A DNA stretch of 64,000 nt from Nocardiopsis metallicus (GTDB lineage: Bacteria; Actinomycetota; Actinomycetes; Streptosporangiales; Streptosporangiaceae), in assembly GCF_014201115.1 (NCBI RefSeq), contig NZ_JACHDO010000001.1:1240001-1304000 (forward strand). The letters run 5' to 3'. Shown here piece after piece: positions 53,732 to 62,477 of the stretch (its first letter is position 1; each line of letters begins with the position of its first letter). The notes under the pieces were generated by a model. That model saw nothing but the letters and a program-made list of their open reading frames with translations. It did no database searches and was not told where the DNA came from. The translations under genes and the position numbers were made by a program.

Positions 53732-55405
53732 ATGAAGGTGCTGGGTGTCAACGCCGTCTTTCACGACCCGGCGGCGGCACTCGTGGCGGACGGCAGAGTC
53801 CTCGCCGCCGCTGAGGAGGAGAGGTTCTCCCGCCGCGAGCACGGCAAGGAGCCGGTCCCCTTCTCGTCCTGGGAGCTTCCGGTCCAGGCCATGCGCTGGT
53901 GCCTTGACGAGGCGGGACTGGCCCCCGTGGACCTGGACGTGGTCGCCTACTCCTACGATCCCTCACTCGCTCTGCCACCGGGTTCGGAGCCGCTCTCGGG
54001 CCCTCGGCCCCCTCTGGACCCCGCCTGGGGCCAGCTGCGGCCGCTCTACGCCGAACACGCGGCGCACTTCCTGGCGGCGGCCCTGCCCGGTCTGCAGCCG
54101 GCCAGGGTCACCCACGTCCCGCACCACCTGGCGCACGCAGCCTCCGCCGCCCTGGCCGCGCCACCGTCCGGGGGCGGTCGCGAGGACAGCGCGGTCCTGG
54201 TCGCGGACGGTAGGGGAGAGAGCACCTCGCACCTGGCGGGCTTCTACTCCGGCGCGGCGCAACCGCGCGTTCTGGTACGCCAGCCCCTCCCGGAGTCCCT
54301 CGGTCTGGTCTACCGGGAGCTCGCCCAGCACCTCGGGTTTGGCGCGGTCGGCGACGAATACAAGGTCATGGCCCTGGCCGCCCGCGGGCAGCCGACGATG
54401 GCCGGACCGCTGGAGAACCGGATCGCCTACCGGGGTGACGGCCTGATCACGGCATCGGAGGTGGACTGGGCGGCCCTGGCCCCGGCCCTGCCCCCGGGCG
54501 CTGAACACACCCCACAACACGCCGACCTGGCCGCGAGCGTCCAGAACAGGGTCGAGGAGGTACTTCTCGCACTCGCGGGATGGCTGCACGAGCAGACCGG
54601 CCGGAGCCGTTTGACGATGGCCGGAGAGGTGGCCCTGAACCACGCCGCCAACAGTCGTCTGGCCAGGGACGGACCCTTCGAGGAGGTGTGGGTCCAGCCC
54701 GCCGCGGGCGAGGCGGGGACAGCCCTGGGCAGCGCCCTTCAAACCGCGGCCGACCTGGGCGAGACGGTCGAGCCGATGCCCGGCGCGGACCTGGGCCGCG
54801 GCTGGGACGAGGACGCGCTGGCCGCCGTCCTGGACTCGGCGCGCATCGGGTACGAGCGCCCGGACGACCTCACGGCGGAGGTCGCCCGCGCGCTGAGCGA
54901 GGGCGCGCTCGTCGGATGGTTCCAGGGACGCTCCGAGTACGGCCCCGCGGCACTGGGCCGCCGTTCGCTCCTGGCCGACCCCTCAAGGAGGGAGAACCTC
55001 GACCGGATAGGCCGGGTCCGGGGAGAGCGGGAGTTCTGCCCGGTGGCGTCGCTGGTGGCCGCCGAACACGCGCCGGACATCTTCTCCGGCGGTCCCCTGC
55101 CCTGTCCGTATCCGCTCTTCGAACATCACGTGGCTCCGCGGTGGCGCGCCCGGATACCGGCCGTCGTCCGTCCGGGCGCAAGGACGAGAGCGCAGACCGT
55201 CCGGGCCGGAGACGACCCCCTCACCTGGCGGCTGATCCGCGACTTCGGCTCCCGCACCGGCCTTCCCGTCCTGGCACACACCGAACTGCGCCGGGCCGGG
55301 AGCCCGAGAGTGGACTCGCCCCGTGACGCGCTCGAATGCTTCGGATCCGCACCGGTGGACGTCCTGGTCCTGGGCCCCTACCTCGTCAGACGGTGCAGGG
55401 CGTAG
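53732..55405 (+). CDS. Carbamoyltransferase (NodU/CmcH family)
   Basis: 557 residues. N-terminal Kae1-like ATPase part starts KVLGVNAVFHDPAAALV with HHLAHAASAAL as metal ligand region; the C-terminal part has GWFQGRSEYGPAALGRRSLL, the YrdC-like/NodU signature (usual form GPRALGNRSIL, slightly changed here). These enzymes move a carbamoyl group from carbamoyl phosphate to a hydroxyl of a sugar or natural product. No biosynthetic cluster is present, and the neighbours suggest a stress role. ATG 53732 with AGGGGGAG upstream. Its end overlaps the convergent SDR gene by 28 nt. Confidence 0.88.
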   Translation: MKVLGVNAVFHDPAAALVADGRVLAAAEEERFSRREHGKEPVPFSSWELPVQAMRWCLDEAGLAPVDLDVVAYSYDPSLALPPGSEPLSGPRPPLDPAWGQLRPLYAEHAAHFLAAALPGLQPARVTHVPHHLAHAASAALAAPPSGGGREDSAVLVADGRGESTSHLAGFYSGAAQPRVLVRQPLPESLGLVYRELAQHLGFGAVGDEYKVMALAARGQPTMAGPLENRIAYRGDGLITASEVDWAALAPALPPGAEHTPQHADLAASVQNRVEEVLLALAGWLHEQTGRSRLTMAGEVALNHAANSRLARDGPFEEVWVQPAAGEAGTALGSALQTAADLGETVEPMPGADLGRGWDEDALAAVLDSARIGYERPDDLTAEVARALSEGALVGWFQGRSEYGPAALGRRSLLADPSRRENLDRIGRVRGEREFCPVASLVAAEHAPDIFSGGPLPCPYPLFEHHVAPRWRARIPAVVRPGARTRAQTVRAGDDPLTWRLIRDFGSRTGLPVLAHTELRRAGSPRVDSPRDALECFGSAPVDVLVLGPYLVRRCRA

Positions 55406-56394
55406 CCGACGGCTCCGGCCGCGCCCGTAGCGGCACCGACCAGGAGAACAGTCCCCCGTCTGCGGTTCACCTCGTCCAGGACGCTGACCTGACGCGCCTC
55501 CTCGTCGAACTCACCGTGCGATCCGTAGTCGCGGACGTCGTCCACGGGCGCGAACAGGTTGTCCCTCGCGGGCGCGGGTTCGTCCCGCACCTGGCTCCGC
55601 CGTCCCGTTCGGCCCAGCTGCAGGTCCAGTACCCGCGGTGCCAGGCGCTGGGCCAGCACGGTGCCCGCGGTCGAGGCCCCCACCCAGTAGCGGCGCCGTC
55701 CGGGGTGTTCGGCGGCCCACACGATCGCGCGGGCCGCGACCTCGGGCTGGTACACCGGCGGCACCGGCCTGGTCCGTCCGCCCATCCGTGAGCGGACCCA
55801 GGAGAACTGCGGTGTGTTGACCGCGGGTAGGTGCACCTCCGTCAACCTGATTCCCGAACCGGCGTCGACGAGCTCGGCGCGGAGGGAGTCGGTGAAGCCG
55901 CGGATCGCGTGCTTGGCGCCGCAGTAGGCCGCCTGGAAGGGGATGCCCCGGTAACCCAGCGCCGATCCCACCTGCACGATCACGCCCCGCCCCCGGGGAG
56001 CCATGCGCTCCAGCGCGGCCCGTGTCCCGTGCACGTAGCCGTGGTAGCAGACATCCGTGACCCGCTGGAACTCCTCGGGCTCCACCTCTGAGAAGGGGGC
56101 GATGACGGAGGCGAAGGCGGCGTTCACCCACACGTCCACCGGGCCCAGCTCGGCCTCGATCCGGTCCGCTGCCGCACGCACCCGGTCGGCCTCGCTGACG
56201 TCCACGGGCAGGGCCAGAGCCGGGACCCCGGCCTCCTCCGCCTCCCGACGGGCGGCGGCCAGGCCCTCCTCGCCGCGTGCCAGCAGGGCCACCGCGTATC
56301 CGCGGTCGGCGAACTCCCGCACGGTCGCCCTCCCCACGCCCGCGCTGGCCCCGCTGACCACGGCCACCTTGCGTTCGCTGTTCTGATCCGCCAT
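55378..56394 (-). CDS. Short-chain dehydrogenase/reductase with C-terminal membrane helix
   Basis: 338 residues. NAD(P) motif SGASAGVGRATV, NAA region (VWVNAAFAS), catalytic Ser in VGSALGY and YCGAKHA (YxxxK). An approximately 85-residue extension ends in a hydrophobic helix (GTVLLVGAATGAAGAVGYAL), so it is probably tail-anchored. Substrate unknown. GGAGGAAGG ribosome site. A piece of this gene recurs at 61556-61775. Confidence 0.9.
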   Translation of the reverse strand: MADQNSERKVAVVSGASAGVGRATVREFADRGYAVALLARGEEGLAAARREAEEAGVPALALPVDVSEADRVRAAADRIEAELGPVDVWVNAAFASVIAPFSEVEPEEFQRVTDVCYHGYVHGTRAALERMAPRGRGVIVQVGSALGYRGIPFQAAYCGAKHAIRGFTDSLRAELVDAGSGIRLTEVHLPAVNTPQFSWVRSRMGGRTRPVPPVYQPEVAARAIVWAAEHPGRRRYWVGASTAGTVLAQRLAPRVLDLQLGRTGRRSQVRDEPAPARDNLFAPVDDVRDYGSHGEFDEEARQVSVLDEVNRRRGTVLLVGAATGAAGAVGYALHRLTR

Positions 56395-56469
56395 GCCTTC
56401 CTCCGTTCCTCGAACTCGTGCAGCCCGTCCGCGGTAGTCCCTCTCCTCATCGGCGCTACCCCGTGACCG

Positions 56470-56494
56470 GTTTCTTATGTGCGGGACCGGGTGC
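56470..56494 (+). promoter_or_regulatory. SigB/SigF-type promoter of the GH15 gene
   Basis: GTTTC, 14-nt spacer, GGGTGC, 90 bp before the ATG at 56585, in the divergent SDR/GH15 intergenic region. Confidence 0.5.
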
Positions 56495-56584
56495 CTGAGG
56501 GACCGCTGGCGCTCCGCGGTTTCGGCACAGGCATGGTGGGGCAGTCGAGGAGGACGGCCCACACCAGTGCGACCGGAGGGATCC

Positions 56585-58489
56585 ATGGGGCAGAGCGAAA
56601 CAATGATCGGGGACCACGCCTTCCTCTCCGACTGCCAGACCGCCGCGCTCACCGCGCCGGAGGGCACGATCTCCTGGCTGTGCGTACCGAGGTTCGACGG
56701 CCCGGCCTTCCTCGCCGGAATCCTGGACTCCGAGCGGGGCGGCGAGTGGACCGTGCAGGTCCGGGGCGCCCGCCCGAGGGCGCGCTCCTACGCGCAAGAC
56801 AGTCTCGTCCTGGAGACCCTGTGGCAGGGCCGGGGCGTGGAGGTGCTCGTCCGCGACCTGCTCGCGATCGGGCGACCCGAGCACGGTGAGGGCCTTTGGC
56901 GCGAGGGTGTGCTCCTCAGGCTCGTCGAATGCCGCTCGGGGAGCGCCTCCGTGCGCTCCCGGCTGCGCGCCCGCCCCGACTTCGGCCGGGTACCGCCCTC
57001 CTGGGAACACGTGGACGGAGGCCTCAAGGAGGCGTCGGGGCCGCTGCTGTCGGGGGCGCCCTCCCCGCGTCTGGCGGAGACGGGAGACCCCGAGTTCCAC
57101 GTCGAGCTTTCCGAAGGGGAGTCCGCGGTCTTCGCCCTGGACTACCTCCGCGGTGAGCGCCGGATCGGCCTTGAAGAGGGGGAGGCGCTACTCGGGCAGA
57201 CCCTCGAAGCCTGGCAGGCCTGGTCGTCCAGAACCGACTACCGGGGCGTGGGAGCCGACCACGTGCGGCGCAGTGCCACCGTCCTGCGCGGACTGCTCCA
57301 CGAGGAGAGCGGCGCCCTGATCGCCGCACCTACCGCTTCCCTGCCGGAATGGCCGCAGGGGCCCAGGAACTGGGACTACAGGTACGTGTGGCACCGCGAC
57401 GCGGCTCTGGTGGTGCTCGCCTTCCTGCGCCTGGGCCACGCGGAGGAGGCGGGGAGCTATCTGCGCTTCCTGCTGCGCATGTGCGGTCGGCCGATCACCT
57501 GGGTCCCGCCGGTCCAGGCGGTGGACGAGAAACCGCCGCCGGAGGAGGAAACCCTCGACCACCTGGCCGGGCACGGAGGAGCGAGGCCGGTGCGGATCGG
57601 CAACGCCGCCTACGCCCAGCATCAGCTCGACGTGTACGGGCACATCCTGGACGCGGCGCTCTGCTACGAGCAGGCCACCGGTGACCTCGGACCGGAGGAA
57701 CTCTCCCAGCTGGACTCCGTGGTGGAGTCGGCGCGGGAGCTGTGGCATCAGCCCGACGAGGGGCTGTGGGAGGTCAGGTCGGATCCTCGCCACTGGACCA
57801 ACTCCAAGCTCTACGCCTGGGTGTGCCTGGACCGAGCGGTCCAGCTCGCCGAGACGACCGGACGCGAGCAGGAGGTTCCGCTGCGGGCCTGGCGCGAGGA
57901 GGCCCGGCTCATCCGCGACCACGTCCTCCGTCACGGCTACGATCCTGCCAGCGGATCCTTTGTCCAGTCGTTCGGGGCCGCCAACGTGGACGGGTCACTG
58001 CTGCAGCTACCGCTGCTGGGTTTCCTTCCGGGCGACGACCCCCGGGTGCTGGGCACCCTGGAGCGGGTCGACACCGAACTCGGCCAGGACGGCTGGCTCG
58101 TGCACAGGTACGACCCCAAGGAGACCGACGACGGGATCGGCACACCCGAGGGGGCCTTCCTGCTGTGCTCCTTCGACCTGGTGTCCGCGCTGGTGCTCGC
58201 CGGTCGGAGCGAGGAGGCGGCCCGCCGCTTCGAGCGCCTGTGCGGGAGTTCCGGGGAGTTGGGCCTGCTGGCCGAGGAGATGGCACCGGACGGCACCCAG
58301 CTGGGCAACTTCCCCCAGGCCTTCACCCATTTGGCCCTGATCGAGGCCGCGGTCAACCTGGACGGCGCCGGGGACCGGGAGGCGTTGCACGCCTGGGCCC
58401 GTGACCGGGCCGCTCAACAGGCCGGAGCAGGTGTGCGCCGCGGTGGCCAGGGCACGGAGAGGACAGGAAGGGACCGAGACGATGGCTGA
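56585..58489 (+). CDS. GH15 family glycoside hydrolase (glucoamylase/trehalase type)
   Basis: 634 residues, no signal peptide, so cytosolic. An N-terminal beta-sandwich (about 1-225: GDHAFLSDCQTAALTAPEGT, ISWLCVPRFDGPAFLAGILD) is followed by the (alpha/alpha)6 barrel with the hallmark PRNWDYRYVWHRDAA and HWTNSKLYAWVCLDRAV. Actinobacterial GH15 proteins of this form include trehalases and glucoamylases; trehalose or glycogen turnover would suit a stress operon. The DUF1360 gene overlaps its 3' end. Degraded pieces of it recur at 61883-62385. Confidence 0.92.
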   Translation: MGQSETMIGDHAFLSDCQTAALTAPEGTISWLCVPRFDGPAFLAGILDSERGGEWTVQVRGARPRARSYAQDSLVLETLWQGRGVEVLVRDLLAIGRPEHGEGLWREGVLLRLVECRSGSASVRSRLRARPDFGRVPPSWEHVDGGLKEASGPLLSGAPSPRLAETGDPEFHVELSEGESAVFALDYLRGERRIGLEEGEALLGQTLEAWQAWSSRTDYRGVGADHVRRSATVLRGLLHEESGALIAAPTASLPEWPQGPRNWDYRYVWHRDAALVVLAFLRLGHAEEAGSYLRFLLRMCGRPITWVPPVQAVDEKPPPEEETLDHLAGHGGARPVRIGNAAYAQHQLDVYGHILDAALCYEQATGDLGPEELSQLDSVVESARELWHQPDEGLWEVRSDPRHWTNSKLYAWVCLDRAVQLAETTGREQEVPLRAWREEARLIRDHVLRHGYDPASGSFVQSFGAANVDGSLLQLPLLGFLPGDDPRVLGTLERVDTELGQDGWLVHRYDPKETDDGIGTPEGAFLLCSFDLVSALVLAGRSEEAARRFERLCGSSGELGLLAEEMAPDGTQLGNFPQAFTHLALIEAAVNLDGAGDREALHAWARDRAAQQAGAGVRRGGQGTERTGRDRDDG

Positions 58490-59015
58490 CGACACCAGCG
58501 GGGCGGCGAGCGTGCGCAGGGCCGCCCGGCGTGAGGCGCAGGCCTACCGCGCGGGCAGTGACCAACCGCTCGTCGGGTACGCGGTGACGGCCGCGTCCTA
58601 CGCGGGCCTGGTCGCGGCGGGTACGCTCCTGGCGCGTCGAAACGGAACCCGTGAGGCTGCCGCCACCGTGGGTCCCTGGGACCTGGCGCTGATGGGCCTC
58701 ACCACGCACAAGCTTTCGCGGCTGCTGGCCAAGGACGCGGTCACCAGCCCGCTGAGAGCGTTCTTTACCCGTTTCCAGGGCACGTCCGGACCGGCCGAAC
58801 TCGACGAGGACGTACGTGAGGCGGACGGTCGCAAGGCGATCGGTGAACTGATCACCTGCCCCTTCTGCATGGCCCAGTGGGTCGCCACGGGGTACGCCTT
58901 CGGCCTGGTCTTCGCACCCACGCTCACCCGCAGCGCGGGCGCGGTGTTCAGCGCAGTGGCCGTCTCCGATTGGCTGCAACTCGCCTATACGCGTCTCCAG
59001 CAGGCCCAGGATTGA
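58482..59015 (+). CDS. DUF1360 membrane protein
   Basis: 177 residues, about three membrane helices. The segment MGLTTHKLSRLLAKDAVTSP, LRAFFTRF, and later CPFCMAQWVATGYAFG are the DUF1360 signature, with the conserved CPFC pair. Members are known in spore-forming bacteria and actinobacteria; function unclear. It overlaps the GH15 stop codon by 8 nt with AGGAAGGGA upstream, so the two are cotranscribed. Confidence 0.88.
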   Translation: MADDTSGAASVRRAARREAQAYRAGSDQPLVGYAVTAASYAGLVAAGTLLARRNGTREAAATVGPWDLALMGLTTHKLSRLLAKDAVTSPLRAFFTRFQGTSGPAELDEDVREADGRKAIGELITCPFCMAQWVATGYAFGLVFAPTLTRSAGAVFSAVAVSDWLQLAYTRLQQAQD

Positions 59016-59104
59016 ACGGCCGTTGGGAAAGAGTCACGTCCGCGGCCGGGTGCCGCCGGGCTGAGGCGTTGGCGCCGCAACAGCGCCTGGGCGCACTTCC
59101 CCTG

Positions 59105-59256
59105 GCCGGGCCCTGCGCCGCTTCCCGGTGTGGGCCACCGCGTACCGCGTCTACACCGGCCCTGCCCGCTGTTTCGCCCGCGACCACCGCCGGTGTGGCG
59201 GTAGGGCCATCCGCTACACCGTCACCTGGCAGCCGGAGCGCGGCCCGTTCGGGCAG
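59105..59256 (+). pseudogene. Fragment of the carboxylesterase gene
   Basis: This 152-bp stretch aligns without gaps over most of its length to 50348-50499; the encoded shard reads VYTGPARCFARDHRR and AIRYTVTWQPE, against IYTGPAKRFARDHRR and ATRYTVTWQPE in the intact gene. No start, active site or continuation is present. First shard of the ghost copy. Confidence 0.85.
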
Positions 59257-59428
59257 CCACCAGGAGCGTTACCGTCCACCGTTCACGACGAGTCGTCCTC
59301 CGTACACCCCGGGGACGCGTCGCGGGGGTTCCCGGCGCCATCGACGGCGGGAAAAGGAATCCGAGGATCTGAGAAGGGGACCAGCGGCCCGGGAGGCGCC
59401 CGGGAGAGCCCTCAGCGCCCCTGCGCGG

Positions 59429-59923
59429 TCAGCCCTTCTCATGGTCCTGGCTCCCCTCGGGCTCGACGATGGTGGCTTCGGGCGGGGCACCCACGATGAG
59501 GCCGAAGAACACGTGGTCGACCAGCAGGGCCGCACGCTCCTGGGGGCGGGCCCTGCGGGCGTGGGCCAGGCCCAGCGCCGGGGCCAGGCCCAGTTCGAAC
59601 AGCCCCCACGCGAGCACGCCGTAGACCGGGCCGGTGAGCCTGGAGACCCGCAGACGCCCGGGCAGCAGTCCGAAGGCCGCACCCGCGGCCGCGCCGTAAC
59701 CCCAGTGCGCGAACTCGATGAAGGCGGTCCGCCGGTGTTGCGGAACCCTGCGGAGCACGGCGGGAACGCCCTCACGAAGGATGGCCTCCGGGGGCGTGCG
59801 TTCGATCATCCCCAGCCCCACCGCCGCCTGGCGCGCCCCGCTCATGGCCATCGCCGCCACCGCGCCTCTGGCCGCTCCCCTGAGTAGGGGCCGACGCGGT
59901 GGGGACTTCGTCTCGTTCGTCAT
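59429..59923 (-). CDS. Small membrane protein of unknown function
   Basis: 164 residues with three or four hydrophobic helices (GAARGAVAAMAMSGARQAAV, FAHWGYGAAAGAAFGLLPG, GPVYGVLAWGLFELGLAPAL). The MIERTPPEAI and AHWGYGAAAGA patterns occur in a family of actinobacterial membrane proteins I cannot name. ATG 59923 behind GAGGGAG. It appears intact although it lies among decayed shards. Confidence 0.7.
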   Translation of the reverse strand: MTNETKSPPRRPLLRGAARGAVAAMAMSGARQAAVGLGMIERTPPEAILREGVPAVLRRVPQHRRTAFIEFAHWGYGAAAGAAFGLLPGRLRVSRLTGPVYGVLAWGLFELGLAPALGLAHARRARPQERAALLVDHVFFGLIVGAPPEATIVEPEGSQDHEKG

Positions 59924-60084
59924 CGTCTGGCTCCCTCGCTCATGGTCTTCCGTGCACATCCCCTAACCGAGTCGCCGGGCTCGTACACATGGAACCGCTC
60001 GCTGGCGCTCCCTGGCCGCGCACCGCGAACCGGGCCCAGGCCCGTGCGCGCCCATGGTTCGGGGCCTGCCCTGCCCCGCACCGG

Positions 60085-60110
60085 GTAGCCGGGCGGCCAT
60101 GAGACCGAAG
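60085..60110 (+). pseudogene. Remnant of the Rieske gene start
   Basis: CACCGGGTAG, then CCGGGCGGCCATGAGACC, resembles the intact gene start region (CTGGGTAG, GGCGGACGACCATGAGAC at 51716-51739), including the GGGTAG promoter hexamer and the start codon. Short, and convincing mainly because it sits in the expected place between the esterase and sigma shards. Confidence 0.4.
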
Positions 60111-60138
60111 CCGGGCCCTCCCCATCGGAACGACCCGA

Positions 60139-60290
60139 TCACTTCCCCTCGGCCAGTACCTCCCGGAGCCTGTCCAACGAGGCGGTGAGCAGCCGTGACA
60201 CGTGCGTCCAGGGGAAGCCCACCTCCTGGGCGATCCGCCCCTGCTTCCCCTTGTCGAGGAAACGGCGTTGGAGGATCAGCCTCCCCGTGG
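60139..60290 (-). pseudogene. Fragment of sigma factor region 4
   Basis: The minus-strand frame reads GRLILQRRFLDKGKQGRIAQ, then WTHVSRLLTASLDRLREVL, clearly derived from region 4.2 of the sigma factor at 52.6 kb (RLILKRRFFDEWKQERIAR; MHVSRLLSTSLQKLRDEL). Regions 2 and 3 are gone. Confidence 0.85.
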
Positions 60291-60597
60291 CGGGAGCCCC
60301 GAAGGACAGAACGCCCGGACTCGCTGGGCACGACCTGGACGGCACCGTCAGATGCGTCAGTTATTGAGGAAGCCGGCCATGTGCGGCCTCCTCCGGTCCC
60401 TTGAGTATGCTTCTGCCCGGTTGTCCTGCGTTTGCGGGCCCGGTGCCTCTGATCAGGGTTGTTCTTTGGCGTGTTGGTGGTGGGGCGGGTCCGGGGAGCT
60501 CCCGGCCCGGGTGGGCGAACCCGCTTGCGGCCGGTCCGCTGGCAGGGTCTGCTTGTTGATTCGGTGTTGGAGTGAGCGGGGGGAGGGAGCAGAGTTC

Positions 60598-61134
60598 TTG
60601 GGTTCCGCTTCCCGTGCACGATCGGTCATCGGGGTCCTGGCGGTCACGGCTCTTGCGTCGGCCGTGATCGTTGTGGTGTGGCTCCTGATCGGGCCGGGGG
60701 GTTTCGCCTTCGCCTGGGTCACCCATTTCGTGCTGATGGCCTGGGTTTCCGTCGTCCTCGACGCCCGGCCCGGTCCGTTGGAGCACCCCTGGTTCCGTGT
60801 CAGGTCCTGGGAACCGGGATGCTACCGGGCTTTGGGTGCGGGCCTCTTCGGCTGGGTATTGGAAAGCACTGGTTGGAACAGGGTGGTCAGGCGTGATCGG
60901 GCTTTCGACGGCACCCGGGCGGGCCTGCTGGGGCTTGACCAGCTCACACGGAGCTCCGAGACCGGACACCTGATGTGCGCGACCGTGACCGTGATCGTTG
61001 CCGTCGCCGCTCTGTGGGCGGGGGCCTGGGGCGGAGCCCTGTGGCTGGTGGCTCTGGGCGTCGTGCTGCACGTGTACCCGGTCATGCTCCAGAGGTCACT
61101 GCGCAGCCGGATCCAGGCCCTGAACAGCTGTTGA
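60598..61134 (+). CDS. Membrane protein resembling CrtO-type glycosyl-diaponeurosporenoate acyltransferase
   Basis: 178 residues. Three or four membrane helices; HPWFRVRSWEPGCYRALGAG and the C-terminal VYPVMLQRSLRSRIQAL match the pattern of the small CrtO-type acyltransferase family (usual end LPxxLQRYNRxRL). Function here is uncertain, since no carotenoid genes are near. Start read as TTG 60598 with GGGGGAGGGAG 8 nt upstream; no in-frame ATG or GTG is better placed. It may be intact despite lying inside the ghost region. Confidence 0.55.
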   Translation: MGSASRARSVIGVLAVTALASAVIVVVWLLIGPGGFAFAWVTHFVLMAWVSVVLDARPGPLEHPWFRVRSWEPGCYRALGAGLFGWVLESTGWNRVVRRDRAFDGTRAGLLGLDQLTRSSETGHLMCATVTVIVAVAALWAGAWGGALWLVALGVVLHVYPVMLQRSLRSRIQALNSC

Positions 61135-61555
61135 ACCCACCCCAACCAGGGCGTTGAGGCCTCGCCACAGGGGGCGGGGCCGGTCCTGGCTCGGGTCGAG
61201 CCTGAACATCGTGCCGCCCTGCGGGGTGCCCGGGTGGAAGGTGAGGTCAACGCCGCCGTGTTCGCCGATGACCCCGAAATGCTCGTGGTGTGGGGCCCGT
61301 GGTCGGGTGGGGCGGGGTTCGACCGGGGCCGGGGAAGCGGGCATCGCGTTTTTCGCGGTCCGGATCAGGGCCGCGAGGCCGGGGGCTTGGCCACCCCGCA
61401 AAGGATCGTCGGTTCCGGACTGACCACCCACTCGCCCGTACGCAAGAAGGGAACCCGTCGGGACCTCGTCCCCGTGTCTGGGCGGACCCCGCGACTGGGG
61501 AGGTCCCTGGCACACTGGCTCGGCACTTCGGGTACCGGCCCTGGGCCCTAAGCAC
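61135..61555. other. 420-bp region without a clear gene
   Basis: This is where a carbamoyltransferase shard would be expected in the ghost copy, but I find no match to that gene. A minus-strand frame (about 61096-61515) exists but matches no family and overlaps the preceding gene. Confidence 0.4.
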
Positions 61556-61775
61556 CGCGTGCTTGGCTCCGCGGTACGCCGCCTGGGAGAGGAAACCCCG
61601 ATAGGTCCAGAGCGGATTCGACCTCTACGACCACGCCCCGGCCGCGAGCGTCCCTCAGAACCAGAGCGGTGCGGGTGCCGTTCGCGTAGCCGTGCTGGCA
61701 GGCACCGGTGACCCGGCGGGACCCTTCGGGTCCGATGTCCTCCGGAGGAGCGAGGACGGAAACGAAGGACGAGTG
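61556..61775 (-). pseudogene. Fragment of the SDR gene
   Basis: The minus strand reads SVLAPPEDIGPEGSRRVTGA, then CQHGYANGTRTALV, RGRGVVVEVESAL, matching the SDR segment SVIAPFSEVEPEEFQRVTDV, CYHGYVHGTRAAL, RGRGVIVQVGSAL. The catalytic Ser and YxxxK are lost. Confidence 0.85.
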
Positions 61776-61882
61776 CACCCGTCCTCTGTTTCGCCGTGGC
61801 CCTCCCGGGGCAGGCGGACGGATAGGGCGGAGAAGGGCCGCGCAGGGGTGGGACAGGACCGCGCCGGGACGACGGGGGACCG

Positions 61883-62385
61883 ATGGGCCAGAAGGAGACA
61901 GCTATCGGAGACCACGGCTTCCTCTCGGACTGTCACACCGCCGCGCTCACCGGACCGGACGGCACGCTCACCTGAACGCCGCTTACCCGCAGCACCGGTT
62001 GGACGTCTACGGGCACAGCTCGGACGCGGCGCTCTCCTATAGGGAGGCCACCGACGACGGGACCGGCACACCTGAGGGCGCGTTCCTGCTCCGATCCTTC
62101 GACATGGTGTCCGCTCCGGTCCCCGCCGGCCGGACCGGCGGGGCCGGGCGCAGGTTCGACCGCCTGTGCGCGAACACGGGGGAGTTGGTGCTCCACGCCG
62201 AGGAAACAGCACCGGACGGCACCCAGCTGGGCAACTTTCCCCAGGCCTTCACCCGTGTGGCCCTGATCGAGACCGCCGTCAGCCCCGACGCCGCGGGCGA
62301 CGGGAAGGCACTGCACGCCTGGGCCCGTGACAGGTCCACGGGGCAGAGCAGACCACGGCGGCCACGGGACGAAGGCGAGGAGTGA
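61883..62385 (+). pseudogene. GH15 gene with two large internal deletions
   Basis: Starts like the intact gene (MGQKETAIGDHGFLSDCHTA against MGQSETMIGDHAFLSDCQTA), then at about 61970 jumps to sequence matching 57603 onward (AAYPQHRLDVYGHSSDAAL), and at about 62052 jumps to sequence matching 58132 onward (GTGTPEGAFLLRSFDMV) to the end (ALHAWARDR). About 0.9 kb and 0.45 kb are missing. The first junction creates a stop in the starting frame (TGA 61973), so no enzyme is made. Confidence 0.9.
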
Positions 62386-62477
62386 ACAGGCCATCGCCGA
62401 CCAGGGCCCCGGGCACGCAAGAGAGCCGTGGACCCGGGCTGGCCGTGTGACCGAGTCGGACGAGAGGAGCTTTTCCC

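Noticed and set aside
56440..56500. GGGGTAG on the minus strand as a SigF-type -10 for the SDR gene
   Set aside because: No GNNTN element at a 14-16-nt spacing upstream on that strand.
61096..61515. 139-codon minus-strand frame after the CrtO-like gene
   Set aside because: No family-like pattern, overlaps the 3' end of the preceding gene, no ribosome site; also fails as a carbamoyltransferase shard.
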